A stretch of 64,000 nucleotides of DNA from MA-ANB-1 sp965216445 (GTDB taxonomy: Bacteria > Actinomycetota > Acidimicrobiia > Spongiisociales > ZC4RG35): NCBI GenBank assembly GCA_965216445.1, contig OZ244166.1, positions 558,001-622,000 on the forward strand. The letters are read 5' to 3'. The position numbers and the translations under genes were made by a program. The notes below the pieces were generated by a model. The model searched no databases. It was not told where the DNA came from and was given only the letters and a program-made list of their open reading frames with translations. Below, in pieces: positions 51,708 through 60,735 of this stretch (its first letter is position 1; each line of letters begins with the position of its first letter).

Positions 51708-53195
51708 ATGAACTTCGAGATTGATTATCTCGCGCTCGGACCCGAGCTGGTCATCGTCGCCACGATGCTGGTCGTGTTTGCCCTGGACTTGATCCTCACC
51801 AGGCCGAACAAGTACTGGACGGCGACCGCAGCGGTAGCCGGGACGGCCCTGGCCGCCGTTCCGTTGATCCTGCTGGCAGTCGAAGGTGAGACGGTTTCGA
51901 TGTTCAACGGAAGCTACGTCGTCGACGAGTTCGCTTTGGTGCTGAAGGGTCTGTTCATCGTCTCGGCGTATCTAGTGCTCTTGTTGTCCCACCACTACAT
52001 CGAGTCGGAGCGCTTCTATCAGGGTGAGTACTACTTCTTGCTTCTCGCTTCGATCCTGGGTTCGCTGGTGATGGCATCTTCGCGAGATCTGATCATTCTC
52101 TTCATCGGTCTCGAGCTGACGACCGGTCCGCTGTTTCTTCTCGCCGGATGGCGAAAAGGTGACTCCAAGTCGAACGAAGCCTCCCTCAAATACTTCATCC
52201 TCGGCGTTCTCTCAACGGCGATTCTGCTCTGGGGCATGTCGTTGCTCTACGGCCTGACCGGGGAGGTCACCTTCGACGGTCTGGCCAACGCCACAGCGGG
52301 AATGGCAGACGAACCGGCGATGGTGGTGGCTGTCCTCTTCGTGATTGTGGGGTTCGCATTCAAGATCTCGGCGGCGCCTTTCCACTTCTGGGCCCCTGAC
52401 ACCTATGAGGGCGCACCAACCCCGGTGACGGCCTACCTGTCCGTCAATTCCAAGGCAGCGGGCTTCGTGGCGATGTTGTTGGTCATGTATCTGGCCCTCC
52501 CGGGGCTTACCGCGATCTGGGGCCCCGCACTGTGGGTGTTGGCAGCGTTGTCGATGACGCTGGGGAACCTGTCGGCCCTGCGCCAAACCAACGTTGTTCG
52601 TCTGCTGGCATACTCGTCTATTGCCCAAGCCGGATTCATGCTCGTCCCCTTCGCTGCTTCGGCAGTCGCCGGAACCAACCTGGAAGAGGGTTTTGCGGCG
52701 ACGATCATCTACCTGGTCATCTACGCAGTGATGAACTTGGGCGCTTTCGCTGTCGTCATCGCGGTGGCCAACCGGACCAAGTCGGGCGAGATTTCGTCGT
52801 GGAACGGTTTGGGGAAGATCGACCCTCGTCTCGGAATCCTCGTAGGGATCTTCTTCTTCAGCCTCGCCGGTATCCCACCGCTTGCCGGGTGGTTCGCCAA
52901 GTTTGCGATGTTCCGTTCCATCATTCTCGCCGGCGGAGCCTGGACCGTGGTGTTGGCCGTCATTGCCTCGGTCAACGCAGTGATCGCCTTCTACTACTAC
53001 GCCCGGGTGATCAAAGCGGTTTGGCTCGACGACGTCAGCGATGAATCAGCTGAAGAAGTCGAGAAGCCATCCACCGGTTCGTTGCGTCTCGCCTTGTTGC
53101 TTTCGGCGGCGCTGACCATCGTGATTGGGATCTTCCCTGCCGTGGCCACCTTTGTGGCCGACGCTTCCCGGGTTATCGCCGGCGGCGGTTTGTAG
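51708..53195 (+). CDS. nuoN: complex I subunit N (operon 2)
   Basis: 495 residues. FIGLELTTGPLFLLAGW (key Glu), ISAAPFHFWAPDTYEGAP and NVVRLLAYSSIAQAGF are the family core. It is the last gene of the operon; the next gene is convergent and 13 bases away, so the operon ends sharply. The order is A-B-C-D-H-I-J-K-L-M-N. Confidence 0.94.
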   Translation: MNFEIDYLALGPELVIVATMLVVFALDLILTRPNKYWTATAAVAGTALAAVPLILLAVEGETVSMFNGSYVVDEFALVLKGLFIVSAYLVLLLSHHYIESERFYQGEYYFLLLASILGSLVMASSRDLIILFIGLELTTGPLFLLAGWRKGDSKSNEASLKYFILGVLSTAILLWGMSLLYGLTGEVTFDGLANATAGMADEPAMVVAVLFVIVGFAFKISAAPFHFWAPDTYEGAPTPVTAYLSVNSKAAGFVAMLLVMYLALPGLTAIWGPALWVLAALSMTLGNLSALRQTNVVRLLAYSSIAQAGFMLVPFAASAVAGTNLEEGFAATIIYLVIYAVMNLGAFAVVIAVANRTKSGEISSWNGLGKIDPRLGILVGIFFFSLAGIPPLAGWFAKFAMFRSIILAGGAWTVVLAVIASVNAVIAFYYYARVIKAVWLDDVSDESAEEVEKPSTGSLRLALLLSAALTIVIGIFPAVATFVADASRVIAGGGL

Positions 53196-53208
53196 GTCGT
53201 TCGCTTTC

Positions 53209-53487
53209 CTATACCGGTCGCCAATGGTGACCGGAGCCGGATTCTCCATTGTCCCGCTCCACGTCGTCGAGCGCTGAGATCTCGCCGGCTTCGATCACGG
53301 TCACATCGAACCCCTCGATCTGGTCGGGCAGCAGGGACAGGTCGACAACCGATCTTGAAGTGACCATGACCACCACAACTGGCTCCCCCGATGGGGACGC
53401 ACCTTCGCCCACGGCCACGACGCCGTCGACTTCGATGAGGCTCTCGGCCTGGGACCGTGCCCGAGAAAAGGCATTCATCTCGGGCAC
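53209..53487 (-). CDS. small protein related to the peptidase N-terminal domain
   Basis: 92 residues. VDGVVAVGEGASPSGEPVVV, LLPDQIEGFDVTVIEAGEISAL follow the same pattern as the N-terminal domain of the adjacent peptidase (VVGVGVG ... VAVVVLV ... VYEVGELFAG), so it looks like a stand-alone copy of that domain. GTG 53487 or ATG 53478 may be the start. It is 10 bases after the peptidase stop and probably translated with it. A role as inhibitor or pro-domain is a guess. Confidence 0.5.
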   Translation of the reverse strand: MPEMNAFSRARSQAESLIEVDGVVAVGEGASPSGEPVVVVMVTSRSVVDLSLLPDQIEGFDVTVIEAGEISALDDVERDNGESGSGHHWRPV

Positions 53488-53497
53488 GGTACCCCGA

Positions 53498-54274
53498 TCA
53501 CGGCCAAAGGCGGATGCGCAGCAGCGCCTGAACGAAGTTGATCGGGTTGAGGATCGTTACCACAGACGAGCCGGCGAACAGCAACCCAACTGGGTTGTTC
53601 TGTTGGTCGAGCACCAGACTTCCTGAGTCTCCGGGTGCGGACATATCCGTTGTGAGGATCTGTCGGCAGAAGCGAGCGATCTTGCCGCCGCCGTAGTTCA
53701 CATTGACGGTGCCGTTGACCACGGTCACTCGTCCTGTTGTGAAGTTGGTGGTCCGTCCGGTCTTCTTGACGATCATGTTGACCGCCGCTGGCACTCCGAG
53801 GCTGTTGGTGTGACCGACGTAGTAGATCTCGCGGTTGAACCATTCGAACCGGGTCTCGGCAACCGCAGCATCCACATAGTTGCAAGTTCCGTCGAAACGG
53901 ATGGGGATGAAGCGGGCGAGCCGTCCGATGAAATCCGCAGGCAGGGTCCCACCGTCGAAAGGCCCGGGTTGGAGTATCGGGTCTCCCAGGTTGGCGTTAT
54001 TCGAGTTCGCCAGGACGTGATTGTTGGACAGGATGTAGTAGCGAGACGGTTTCGCGGGGAAGGGAGTCAGGTCTATGGCCCCCGTCGCCGCGGTCCCGGC
54101 AGTGATGAGGTGGTGGCCTATTGAATAGCCACCCATCGACGGACGGGTTCGCTGGGTCAGACTCAGAGTCGTCACGTCTTGGGGGACAGGCTGGTTCGCC
54201 GGCCGCACCTCAGTTGTCGGTGGCGCCGTACCTCCGGCGAACAGCTCACCAACCTCGTAGACGTCGGTCTTCAT
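53498..54274 (-). CDS. trypsin-like (S1/PA clan) peptidase domain, N-terminally truncated by frameshifts
   Basis: 258 residues from an internal ATG. Catalytic residues are visible: YILSNNHVLANSNNA (His), CNYVDAAVAETRF (Asp) and SAPGDSGSLVLDQ (Ser). It lacks a signal peptide. The N-terminal ~80 residues of the family are encoded upstream but in other frames (see next entry), so this open frame is the remainder of a longer gene. The catalytic domain itself is undamaged, so the shorter protein might still fold. Confidence 0.65.
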   Translation of the reverse strand: MKTDVYEVGELFAGGTAPPTTEVRPANQPVPQDVTTLSLTQRTRPSMGGYSIGHHLITAGTAATGAIDLTPFPAKPSRYYILSNNHVLANSNNANLGDPILQPGPFDGGTLPADFIGRLARFIPIRFDGTCNYVDAAVAETRFEWFNREIYYVGHTNSLGVPAAVNMIVKKTGRTTNFTTGRVTVVNGTVNVNYGGGKIARFCRQILTTDMSAPGDSGSLVLDQQNNPVGLLFAGSSVVTILNPINFVQALLRIRLWP

Positions 54275-54512
54275 TTTGTTCAGCGTTTGGGAATCCGATC
54301 ACCGGCTGGAGAGGAGACCTTCGTCGATCTTGTTGTTCACCAACACGACGACGGCGACGTCTCCGGTGTCCTGCCCGTCGGTCCACTTGTGGCCCTACTC
54401 CTACTCCAACGACGTTCTCTTTTGCCAGGAGTTCGTCCTGGCGATCTTCCTGAATATCAGCTACGGCTTGGGAATCTGCATCCAATTCGATTCCGGTCAG
54501 TTCAGCATCCAT
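54275..54512 (-). pseudogene. displaced N-terminal domain of the trypsin-like peptidase
   Basis: From ATG 54512 (GAGG site upstream) the frame gives MDAELTGIELDADSQ...ELLAKENVVGVGVGP. It then must shift by one base to continue KWTDGQDTGDVAVVVLVNNK to SSR, shift again for DRIPK, and a third time to enter TLNKMKTDVYEVGELF of the intact frame. Three small indels within ~130 bases suggest a decaying gene or local sequence errors. It opens divergently from the SARP gene. Confidence 0.6.
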
Positions 54513-54694
54513 CTTGTACCCCTCTGTGCTTGGTGTGTCCGGGTCGGTAGCGCCCGGACCTCGAACGTATCGGAGGGCTGTTTGCAACTCGTTTGCGGGT
54601 TCACCCCACGGGAGGCTGATGAATGCGTAGGGTTTGTTGTATCACCTGGCGGGTTGGGAGCTCTAGCTGAGGTGGACGCAATGGAGCACCCAAA

Positions 54695-55492
54695 ATGAGG
54701 TTTGCGGCTCTTGGAGTTATCCAGGTCGAGGCGCCTCGGTGTCGGACGATCTCGATAACAGCCCCCAAGACGCTGGCTCTCCTCGCATATCTGCTGGTGA
54801 ATCGCGATCTGGTTGTCCCTGCAGAGAGGATTGGCGATGCGCTGTGGACCAGCAAAAGCGCTCGGGACCAGTCGACAGCGTTGCGGTTTCATATCTGGAA
54901 ACTGAGAGCCGCATTGGAGCCTGGTCGGCGCCGGAGGGATGAGGGGACCGTTGTTCGCACCGATGGCGGGGGATACGGTATCGACATGACGGACCACACC
55001 TTCGATGTTGTTGACTTCGAGACACTGCTCGATTCGGCAACGAACTCACTACCCGGTGACCCTGATGTTGCCCTGGGCCAACTTGACTCGGCACTTGGGC
55101 TATGGCGTGGTGAGCCGTATTCGAATGTTCGGAATGAGCGGTTCATCGAGCCTGATGTCAGACAACTCGAGGCATTGAAGGTGCAGGCCGAGATCCTTCG
55201 GTTCGACTCTTTGCTGCTGCTGGGCCGACCCTCTGAGACCATCGCGCCTCTGGAAGCGGTTGTCACGGAGCATCCGCTCACGGAACGCTTCTGGGGTCAG
55301 CTCATGACAGCCCTATACCTGACCGGACGTCAGGGAGACGCTCTGGCGACCTATCACCGTGCTTGCGACACCATGGAACGCGAGTTGGGTTCCTTTGCAT
55401 CGGTGACACTCGACCGCCTTTACAAACGGCTTAGGCAACCTTTGGAACGACCGATGCGTCCGGCCGAAATCCTCAGCGGGGTTCCTACTTAG
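54695..55492 (+). CDS. SARP-family transcriptional regulator
   Basis: 265 residues. An N-terminal OmpR-like winged helix (APKTLALLAYLLVNRDLVV, ALRFHIWKLRAALEPG) is followed by a bacterial transcriptional activation domain (DVVDFETLLDSA ... LWRGEPYSNV ... EHPLTERFWGQLMTALYLTGRQGDAL). No ATPase or TPR extension follows, so it is the short SARP form. SARPs activate secondary-metabolism or local operons; nothing biosynthetic is nearby. Its target is unknown. GATE: ATG 54695 is followed directly by the domain. Confidence 0.88.
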   Translation: MRFAALGVIQVEAPRCRTISITAPKTLALLAYLLVNRDLVVPAERIGDALWTSKSARDQSTALRFHIWKLRAALEPGRRRRDEGTVVRTDGGGYGIDMTDHTFDVVDFETLLDSATNSLPGDPDVALGQLDSALGLWRGEPYSNVRNERFIEPDVRQLEALKVQAEILRFDSLLLLGRPSETIAPLEAVVTEHPLTERFWGQLMTALYLTGRQGDALATYHRACDTMERELGSFASVTLDRLYKRLRQPLERPMRPAEILSGVPT

Positions 55493-55654
55493 AGTCTGGA
55501 TGTGGTGGCTGCGGTTGTGGCTTGCTGACGGTTGTGGCGGCTCTACCGGTCTTGGCCGACTCCTGGCACAGGTCTAGTACCGTTGCCGGTCTGGTGGTTG
55601 TTTTGGGCGTGGGTTGGTGCTGGTCTGGAAGGCTTCCGGGGTGATGGGGAAGGC

Positions 55655-56740
55655 TCACCCCTGTGGTCTTCGACCCGAGGCTTCGGACTGTGGGGGTTTA
55701 CGGAATCTGATTCTTCCGTGGTCCGGGTGTTTGTAAAGCTCGAAGCCTCGTTCGTGGATGACGATGTGGTGGTGGAACCAGCACAGGGGGATGAGGTTTT
55801 CGGGGTCAGTGGTTCCGCCTTGTGAGTAGGGGACTAGATGGTGGGCTTCGACCCGGTACCGGCTGTCGCATCCGTCGGCAGCGCAGTACCCACCGGTAGT
55901 AGCGAGAACTGCTCTGTGTAGTGCGGGTGGTGTGGCCCGAACCGAACGTCCATACCGCATTGGAACTCCGTCGGCTGTGTTCACGGTGACTTCGGTGACC
56001 GAATCGCAGAGGACAGCTCCGAGGGCTTGCTGGCCGACTTTGGGTCCCGCCAGAAGACGCACTCCCGCCTCCCCACTCGTTGGGGTGGCGGTTTCGGCGT
56101 CGACGAACATTGTGATGTGGGCTTTCGGGGATGGACCACCCGATGCCAACTCGTAGAGGGCGGTGGCCCGACGCCACGCTGCAGACCCCTGAGAGCCGTC
56201 GGGTAGGTCAGGCAGTTTGTCAGCCTTTGCGGTCAGAGCACTATCAACAACGGCACCGGTGACCCCATCGAGACCACCCCAGATCTTCCACCACGACTCG
56301 TCAATAGACGGTTGCATGACCAAGAACCGGTCCTCAACTGATCTAGCTTCGTCTTCGGTGGACAACCGGGTGTGGTCAGCAGCAACCCGACGCACCTGGC
56401 CGATATCGAGATGACCCAACGTATCGGTGTTGTCGGGGATGCGAGAGAGGGCTTCGGCCCGGTCAAACGAAACCTCACCAGAACCCAATGCTTCCCGCAG
56501 CCACGGTTTATCCACCGTGCGACGCATTGTTCTAACCAGCTTCTTGGCGGTGTCAGAACCAACATCAGCCCTAGCCGCATACCATTCAGAAAGGTTCCTA
56601 GAACCATCAGCGGTGAACACCTGACGTCGGTCCAACTCCTCCAAAACCTCGATTTTCAACGCCCGACCCTCAGCCTCCTTACGTTCAACAACAGCAAGAA
56701 ACTCGTCGAGCTGATCGTTAGTGAACCTCTCCCAATCCAT
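55655..56740 (-). CDS. DUF222/HNH endonuclease-domain protein
   Basis: 361 residues. A helical DUF222 region (~5-280) precedes a C-terminal HNH nuclease fold: CAADGCDSRYRVEAHHLVPYS, GGTTDPENLIPLCWFHHHIVI, with the zinc Cys pairs and catalytic His. Such proteins are multi-copy in actinomycetes, often near mobile regions; their biological role is unresolved. The ATG is near a promoter-like AT-rich stretch. It is beside the RHS remnants, which share its strand. Confidence 0.88.
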   Translation of the reverse strand: MDWERFTNDQLDEFLAVVERKEAEGRALKIEVLEELDRRQVFTADGSRNLSEWYAARADVGSDTAKKLVRTMRRTVDKPWLREALGSGEVSFDRAEALSRIPDNTDTLGHLDIGQVRRVAADHTRLSTEDEARSVEDRFLVMQPSIDESWWKIWGGLDGVTGAVVDSALTAKADKLPDLPDGSQGSAAWRRATALYELASGGPSPKAHITMFVDAETATPTSGEAGVRLLAGPKVGQQALGAVLCDSVTEVTVNTADGVPMRYGRSVRATPPALHRAVLATTGGYCAADGCDSRYRVEAHHLVPYSQGGTTDPENLIPLCWFHHHIVIHERGFELYKHPDHGRIRFRKPPQSEASGRRPQG

Positions 56741-56844
56741 GTCTCAAACGTACAAACCACCTGTGACAGATTCGCCCAGATAAAGCCGAGAACCAAAGAT
56801 ATCTCAGAATTCTCGCGACAGCCCCGATCACAGCTGAGTGACGG

Positions 56845-57641
56845 TCGACATGGCCGACGAATGTGAATTGTCCGTTGGGGTCCAGTAGTTGTTGGGGTTT
56901 GCTCAGGCGTAGGTGTACCGCGTTAACGAGATCGGTGTCCGATAGTTCTCCGAAAACAGTGTCTCGGTTGAGGAACGAAGCTGTTTGCTTCGTACCATCT
57001 GGCTCCCATCCAGACGTGCCCGGTGGCCGGGTCGGTCCAGTCGCCTTGATATCCGACTTGAGGATCGAAGGTCCCGGTAGAAACCAGTGGGTCTCCGTAG
57101 GGGTCGTAGACCACAGTGTCAGTAACGACTCCGTTGGCATCGTGTAGGTGGGTGAGGTCGCCGTGACGGTCGGCACCGACGAGAAGGTCGGTGGTGCCGT
57201 TGGTGATTCCGACGAGACGTCCTGCGGGGCTGCGGGAGTAGGTGTGGGTGGAATCCGAGGTGGGGTCGCGACTGGTGCCTTGGTAGGTGAACGCATCTGA
57301 CCCACGGGTAGAAACCCGGTCTAGTCCGTCGTAGGAGTAGGAGACGGCATCCACGGTGGACAACCGTCCGAACGGGTCGAAGTCGTATGAGATAGGAGTT
57401 GATCCGTCGTCGATCTCCGACAGGGTGCCTCGGGGGGTGTGGGTGTAGTCACCTTCGGGTCCGGTGACCAACCGGTTCCGTTGGTCGTAGGTCCAGATGT
57501 CGGTTCCTGCGGCCAGTCGGTTCCCGGCTGGATCCCATTCGTAGTCGACTGTCGTGGTGTCATGGGTCCATGACACCAACCGTCCCGCATTGTCGTAGGT
57601 GTAGGAGTGGAGACCGTCGTCGGTGTTGCCGGGAGGGCCAT
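56845..57641 (-). pseudogene. degenerate RHS/YD-repeat tip fragment
   Basis: RHS core motifs are read from ~57641 (DDGLHSYTYDNAGRLVSW) through YEWDPAGNRLAAG, SYSYDGLDRVSTRGSD and VWMGARWYEAN near 57000. The frame is then lost; the following SFLNRDTVFGEL is in another frame, and the next block (expected TPISLNRYTYAWANP) appears only in altered form before LDPNGQFTFVG near 56860. No start codon and no toxin domain remain. It is the most worn copy of the RHS tips in this array. Confidence 0.7.
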
Positions 57642-58121
57642 CTAGACAGCTGCCGACCGTCCCGTTTCGTAGCTTACGCCTTGAAGCCGCTCAAAGCGGT
57701 CAAGGCAGTCCGCGACGACTTCGGCGTGAGACAGGTCAGTCGCATCCACGGCGCACAAGTTCTCCGACGACCACTCGAGGAGAGCGCCCAACTCGAGTAG
57801 CTCAGACTCCAGTTCCGATCGCGGATAAAAAGAGTTGCCGAACCAAACACGAAACACGTAGCGACCCGACGGTTCCATGACTCTTTTGACAATATAGTCG
57901 CCGTCGGTTTCGACGATGTCACCCAATGCGACGTCATAAACAAAGAATGGGATACAGCAGATTTCGAAGGTAGCTTCGCCGCAACGGCGAGCCCAAAGCT
58001 GCTCAAAAGCAGGTGTATCGCCTGGTACAGGCATCTGGATGACGAAGTCGGCCTTCTCGCGCCAGATTGGCTCAGCGTGAGTAAGGAACGCCGGTTCCGT
58101 CATGGTGTTGGCCACCACCAT
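57642..58121 (-). CDS. DUF4265-like protein, putative immunity
   Basis: 159 residues from ATG 58121 (alternatives 58103 and a longer reading to 58205). The core LWARRCGEATFEICCIPFFVYDVALGDIVE and MEPSGRYVFRVWF matches the DUF4265 pattern I recall (read in short stretches: FEICCIPFFVYDVALGD). DUF4265 proteins are commonly next to polymorphic toxins. Its stop lies against the RHS remnant at 57641. Function is inferred from position. Confidence 0.55.
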   Translation of the reverse strand: MVVANTMTEPAFLTHAEPIWREKADFVIQMPVPGDTPAFEQLWARRCGEATFEICCIPFFVYDVALGDIVETDGDYIVKRVMEPSGRYVFRVWFGNSFYPRSELESELLELGALLEWSSENLCAVDATDLSHAEVVADCLDRFERLQGVSYETGRSAAV

Positions 58122-58205
58122 GGTGGCGGCCAAGGGCCGACATATGAAGGCGGTGGCGTCAACGGAAAGATGGCCGCTCCTTTCGAGGCATTGCAATGAC
58201 CACAT

Positions 58206-58535
58206 GTGATGATCGTGGTCGACAACATTAGCGCCCCAAGAAAAGTCAATTATGAAGGCTTCGTTCAGAAAGCCCTGAATGAGCCATACTCCGAGGACGA
58301 TTGGCGTGTCGTTTCAGTAATGCGAATGGCATCCGAGGCATGCTGGGGCTTCCAAGTGGTCGACCTTTTGACCGGTGCTGTCCACTTCGCGCACCGACTC
58401 GCCGAAGGCGAAGGCAACCTCAATCCCGCCAGTCTTCGAGGTCAACTTGTGGACCACGTGCGGGGCGCTTTCAACGTTTCCAAGCTAAACACGGCAACTA
58501 CGCCAAGATTTCATGTCTTAGAAATGTTCAAGTAA
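58206..58535 (+). CDS. small hypothetical protein
   Basis: 109 residues from a GTG-ATG start. SEDDWRVVSVMRMASEACWGFQ, DLLTGAVHFAHRLAEGEGN and the closing HVLEMFK read like a real alternating helix/strand protein (cited in pieces). It is the only plus-strand candidate among the RHS cassettes and is divergent from the DUF4265 gene. No family recognised. It could be another immunity-like gene. Confidence 0.4.
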   Translation: MMIVVDNISAPRKVNYEGFVQKALNEPYSEDDWRVVSVMRMASEACWGFQVVDLLTGAVHFAHRLAEGEGNLNPASLRGQLVDHVRGAFNVSKLNTATTPRFHVLEMFK

Positions 58536-58564
58536 TCCTGGATTCAGACGATAGTTCGATATAG

Positions 58565-58922
58565 ACGACTGGCCTCCAACTCCGTAGGCTGATGTTCGTG
58601 AGGCGTGGGCCAACGGCACATAGCCTCGAATCAAAATCCACGAAATGGGTGACCGACCGGCAGAAAAGCCCAAGGTCACCCATTTCAAGTATTCCAGGTT
58701 CACCACCTCTTCTAAGTGCCACAGCACACAGTTCCGGTCACGAGCGACATTGGCGAGCTTCGGTCCCCTTGGCGTACTTCGACACAAAGCGTGTAGGACT
58801 CTGCGGGAAGGTCCGTCCTAACGCCATTCGAGTGGCGTGGCGGGTGGTCTGCTGTGGGGATAGTCTTTGGCTTGCAGAGCGACTGACGAAACCGTGCCTC
58901 CCGAACGAGTCCAGAGTTTCAG
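58565..58922. other. stretch without a supported gene between modules
   Basis: Short open frames exist on both strands, but none has a recognised motif, a ribosome site and consistent codon use. The stretch contains a 13-bp inverted repeat (separate entry). It may be the remains of a toxin-immunity pair. Confidence 0.4.
58642..58686. terminator. perfect 13-bp inverted repeat
   Basis: GAAATGGGTGACC (58642-58654) pairs with GGTCACCCATTTC (58674-58686) across a 19-base loop. It lies downstream of the plus-strand gene at 58206 and of the minus-strand immunity gene at 58923, so it can serve as a bidirectional terminator. The long loop also fits a protein-binding or recombination site. Confidence 0.45.
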
Positions 58923-59153
58923 CTACACGATGTCATGTGACATCGTACTTGTCTGTGCGCCTCCTTCTAGCTTGATGAGTAGGTAGTTCTCAGCTCCGCA
59001 CGAGGGGCAATACATCCGATATTCCCCGCGATTGTCGGATATCGGAATCCACTGCACCAAGAGTGTCGAGTCGTCGTTCACCGGACAGCGGAGGCCGTCG
59101 CGGTCACCGGCCCACACCCTCTGTGAAACTTCGATCCAACCCTTGCGGCTCAC
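58923..59153 (-). CDS. zinc-ribbon-like small protein, putative immunity of RHS tip 3
   Basis: 76 residues. GLRCPVNDDSTLLVQWIPI and EYRMYCPSCGAENYLLI give a CP...CPSC pattern like a small zinc ribbon with a missing fourth Cys. GTG 59153 follows the toxin stop after one base, the usual toxin-immunity spacing. No signal peptide. Immunity is inferred from its position directly after the tip. Confidence 0.55.
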   Translation of the reverse strand: MSRKGWIEVSQRVWAGDRDGLRCPVNDDSTLLVQWIPISDNRGEYRMYCPSCGAENYLLIKLEGGAQTSTMSHDIV

Positions 59154-59154
59154 G

Positions 59155-60717
59155 TCAACCTCCTATCAGGTTTGTAAGCATCTTTATGGCGAACTCTGCC
59201 GCAACTGCCGTCTCGGACGATGCCAAGGAACCTGTTGCCCCGCTTGCCACCTGTGACGTCGTTAGACGGTAGCTTTCGTGCAATATGGTAGTTGCGAGTT
59301 CTGCCTCGCTACTAAAAGCATGAGGACCGAGCACGAAGCCACCCTCATCGAACAGTGTCATACCCGACGCGGGAAGTTTCGGCTCGTAAACGACCGGAAA
59401 CCCGTTGATATTGACTTCGGCGGCTACACCTGTGTCAAATGCCATCCGCAGGTTGTTCAAGTCGTCAGAGTGATAGACCCCCGCGGCCCTGTTGAAGGCG
59501 CTTGCCTCTAAGTCCGTAGTTGCGACGCCAGCCCGGATGTTAAACGGGGACTTCAGTGTCGGCTTGATTGGTCTGAATGCGCCCGCCAACGCCCACGATG
59601 CGATGAGACCCAGCGTCGCGCTTGCTGAGACCTCACCGAACATTCTCCCCTCGGATGCCGCCGAAGTGTAGAAGCCAGCATTGACTGAGCTCGCAGGCAA
59701 GAAGGACTCGCCATAGGCGTCGCCGACAAACTGGTTGTTCGTCAGCGTCTTCAGAACCCCAGCCAGGAATCCCTTGGTCTGGTTCACCTGTGCGATTGAC
59801 TGAGCCCAGTACTGCTCAAAGACGAAGGTGGAGGCATAGTCCGCGTAGAGATCGGCGACTGAATAGCCAACATAGCCTGATGTGAAGGCGACCGCTGACT
59901 CGCGCTTTGCTTGTACAAACCCCGTCTCTTCGGCCTTCTCGCTTGCCGTGGTGGTCCTTTTGATTGTTTGGGTCATGAACGCGGTTTCGGGGTCGACCGT
60001 GCTCGAAGACGAAGACGACGAACTAGACGAACTGGACGAGCTTGAAGAGCTTGAGGCGCTGGCGTCTCCGTACCAGATGCCGTCGGCGACGAACGTGTAT
60101 TGGCCGTTGGGATCCCAGTAGTTGTGGGGGTTGGCCCAGGCGTAGGTGTACCGGTTCAACGAAATGGGTGTGGTGAGTTCTCCGAATACGGTGTCACGAC
60201 TTAGGAACGAGGCTGATGATGCTTCGTACCAGCGGGCTCCCATCCACACGTGTCCTGGGGTGGGGTCGGTCCAGTCTCCTTGGTATCCGACTTGGGGGTT
60301 GAAGGTTCCGGTGGTGGTGAGTGGGTCTCCGTAGGGGTCGTAGACCACAGTGTCCGACCCGGTCCCGTTTGGGTCATGTAGGTGGGTGAGATCGCCATGA
60401 CGGTCGGCACCCACGAGAAGGTTGGTGGTGCCGTTGGTGATTCCGACTAGGCGTCCTGCGGGGCTGCGGGAGTAGGTGTGGGTGGAATCTGAGGTGGGGT
60501 CGAGACTGGTGCCTTGGTAGGTGAACGTGTCCGACCCTCGGGTAGAAACGCGGTCTAGTCCGTCGTAGGAGTACGACACCGCGTCGACTGTGGTTAACCG
60601 TCCGAATGGGTCGAAGTCGTAGACAACTGGGGTTTGCCCGTCGTCAATCTCCGACAGGGTGCCTCTTGGGGTGTGGGTGTAATCACCTTCGGGACCAGCA
60701 ACCAGCCGGTTGCCGAA
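59155..60717 (-). CDS. orphan RHS C-terminal tip 3 with metallopeptidase-like toxin domain
   Basis: The RHS core begins abruptly at GNRLVAGPEGDYTHTPRG (~60713) with no start codon; the first possible start is GTG 60579. It continues through TFTYQGTSLDPTSDSTHTYS, YDPYGDPLTTTG and VWMGARWYEASSASFLSRD. After a poly-Ser tract (~59990-60060) and the shared ETAFMTQTIKRT segment comes a ~250-residue unique domain. It includes GMTLFDEGGFVLGPHAF and ATTILHESYRLT, like a metal-dependent peptidase whose HExxH is incomplete. It looks like a displaced tip that must recombine into a full RHS gene to be expressed. Confidence 0.65.
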   Translation of the reverse strand, partial: FGNRLVAGPEGDYTHTPRGTLSEIDDGQTPVVYDFDPFGRLTTVDAVSYSYDGLDRVSTRGSDTFTYQGTSLDPTSDSTHTYSRSPAGRLVGITNGTTNLLVGADRHGDLTHLHDPNGTGSDTVVYDPYGDPLTTTGTFNPQVGYQGDWTDPTPGHVWMGARWYEASSASFLSRDTVFGELTTPISLNRYTYAWANPHNYWDPNGQYTFVADGIWYGDASASSSSSSSSSSSSSSSSSSTVDPETAFMTQTIKRTTTASEKAEETGFVQAKRESAVAFTSGYVGYSVADLYADYASTFVFEQYWAQSIAQVNQTKGFLAGVLKTLTNNQFVGDAYGESFLPASSVNAGFYTSAASEGRMFGEVSASATLGLIASWALAGAFRPIKPTLKSPFNIRAGVATTDLEASAFNRAAGVYHSDDLNNLRMAFDTGVAAEVNINGFPVVYEPKLPASGMTLFDEGGFVLGPHAFSSEAELATTILHESYRLTTSQVASGATGSLASSETAVAAEFAIKMLTNLIGG

Positions 60718-60735
60718 ATGGGCTGCGTCTGCCCG

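Noticed and set aside
54121..54698. Plus-strand frames of 110-140 codons before the SARP gene
   Set aside because: They are antisense to the peptidase N-terminal remnants and overlap each other without a ribosome site.
58592..58975. Open frame of 127 codons on the plus strand, and 89 codons opposite at 58518-58787
   Set aside because: Neither has a ribosome site, a known motif or even composition; the two overlap each other and the inverted repeat.
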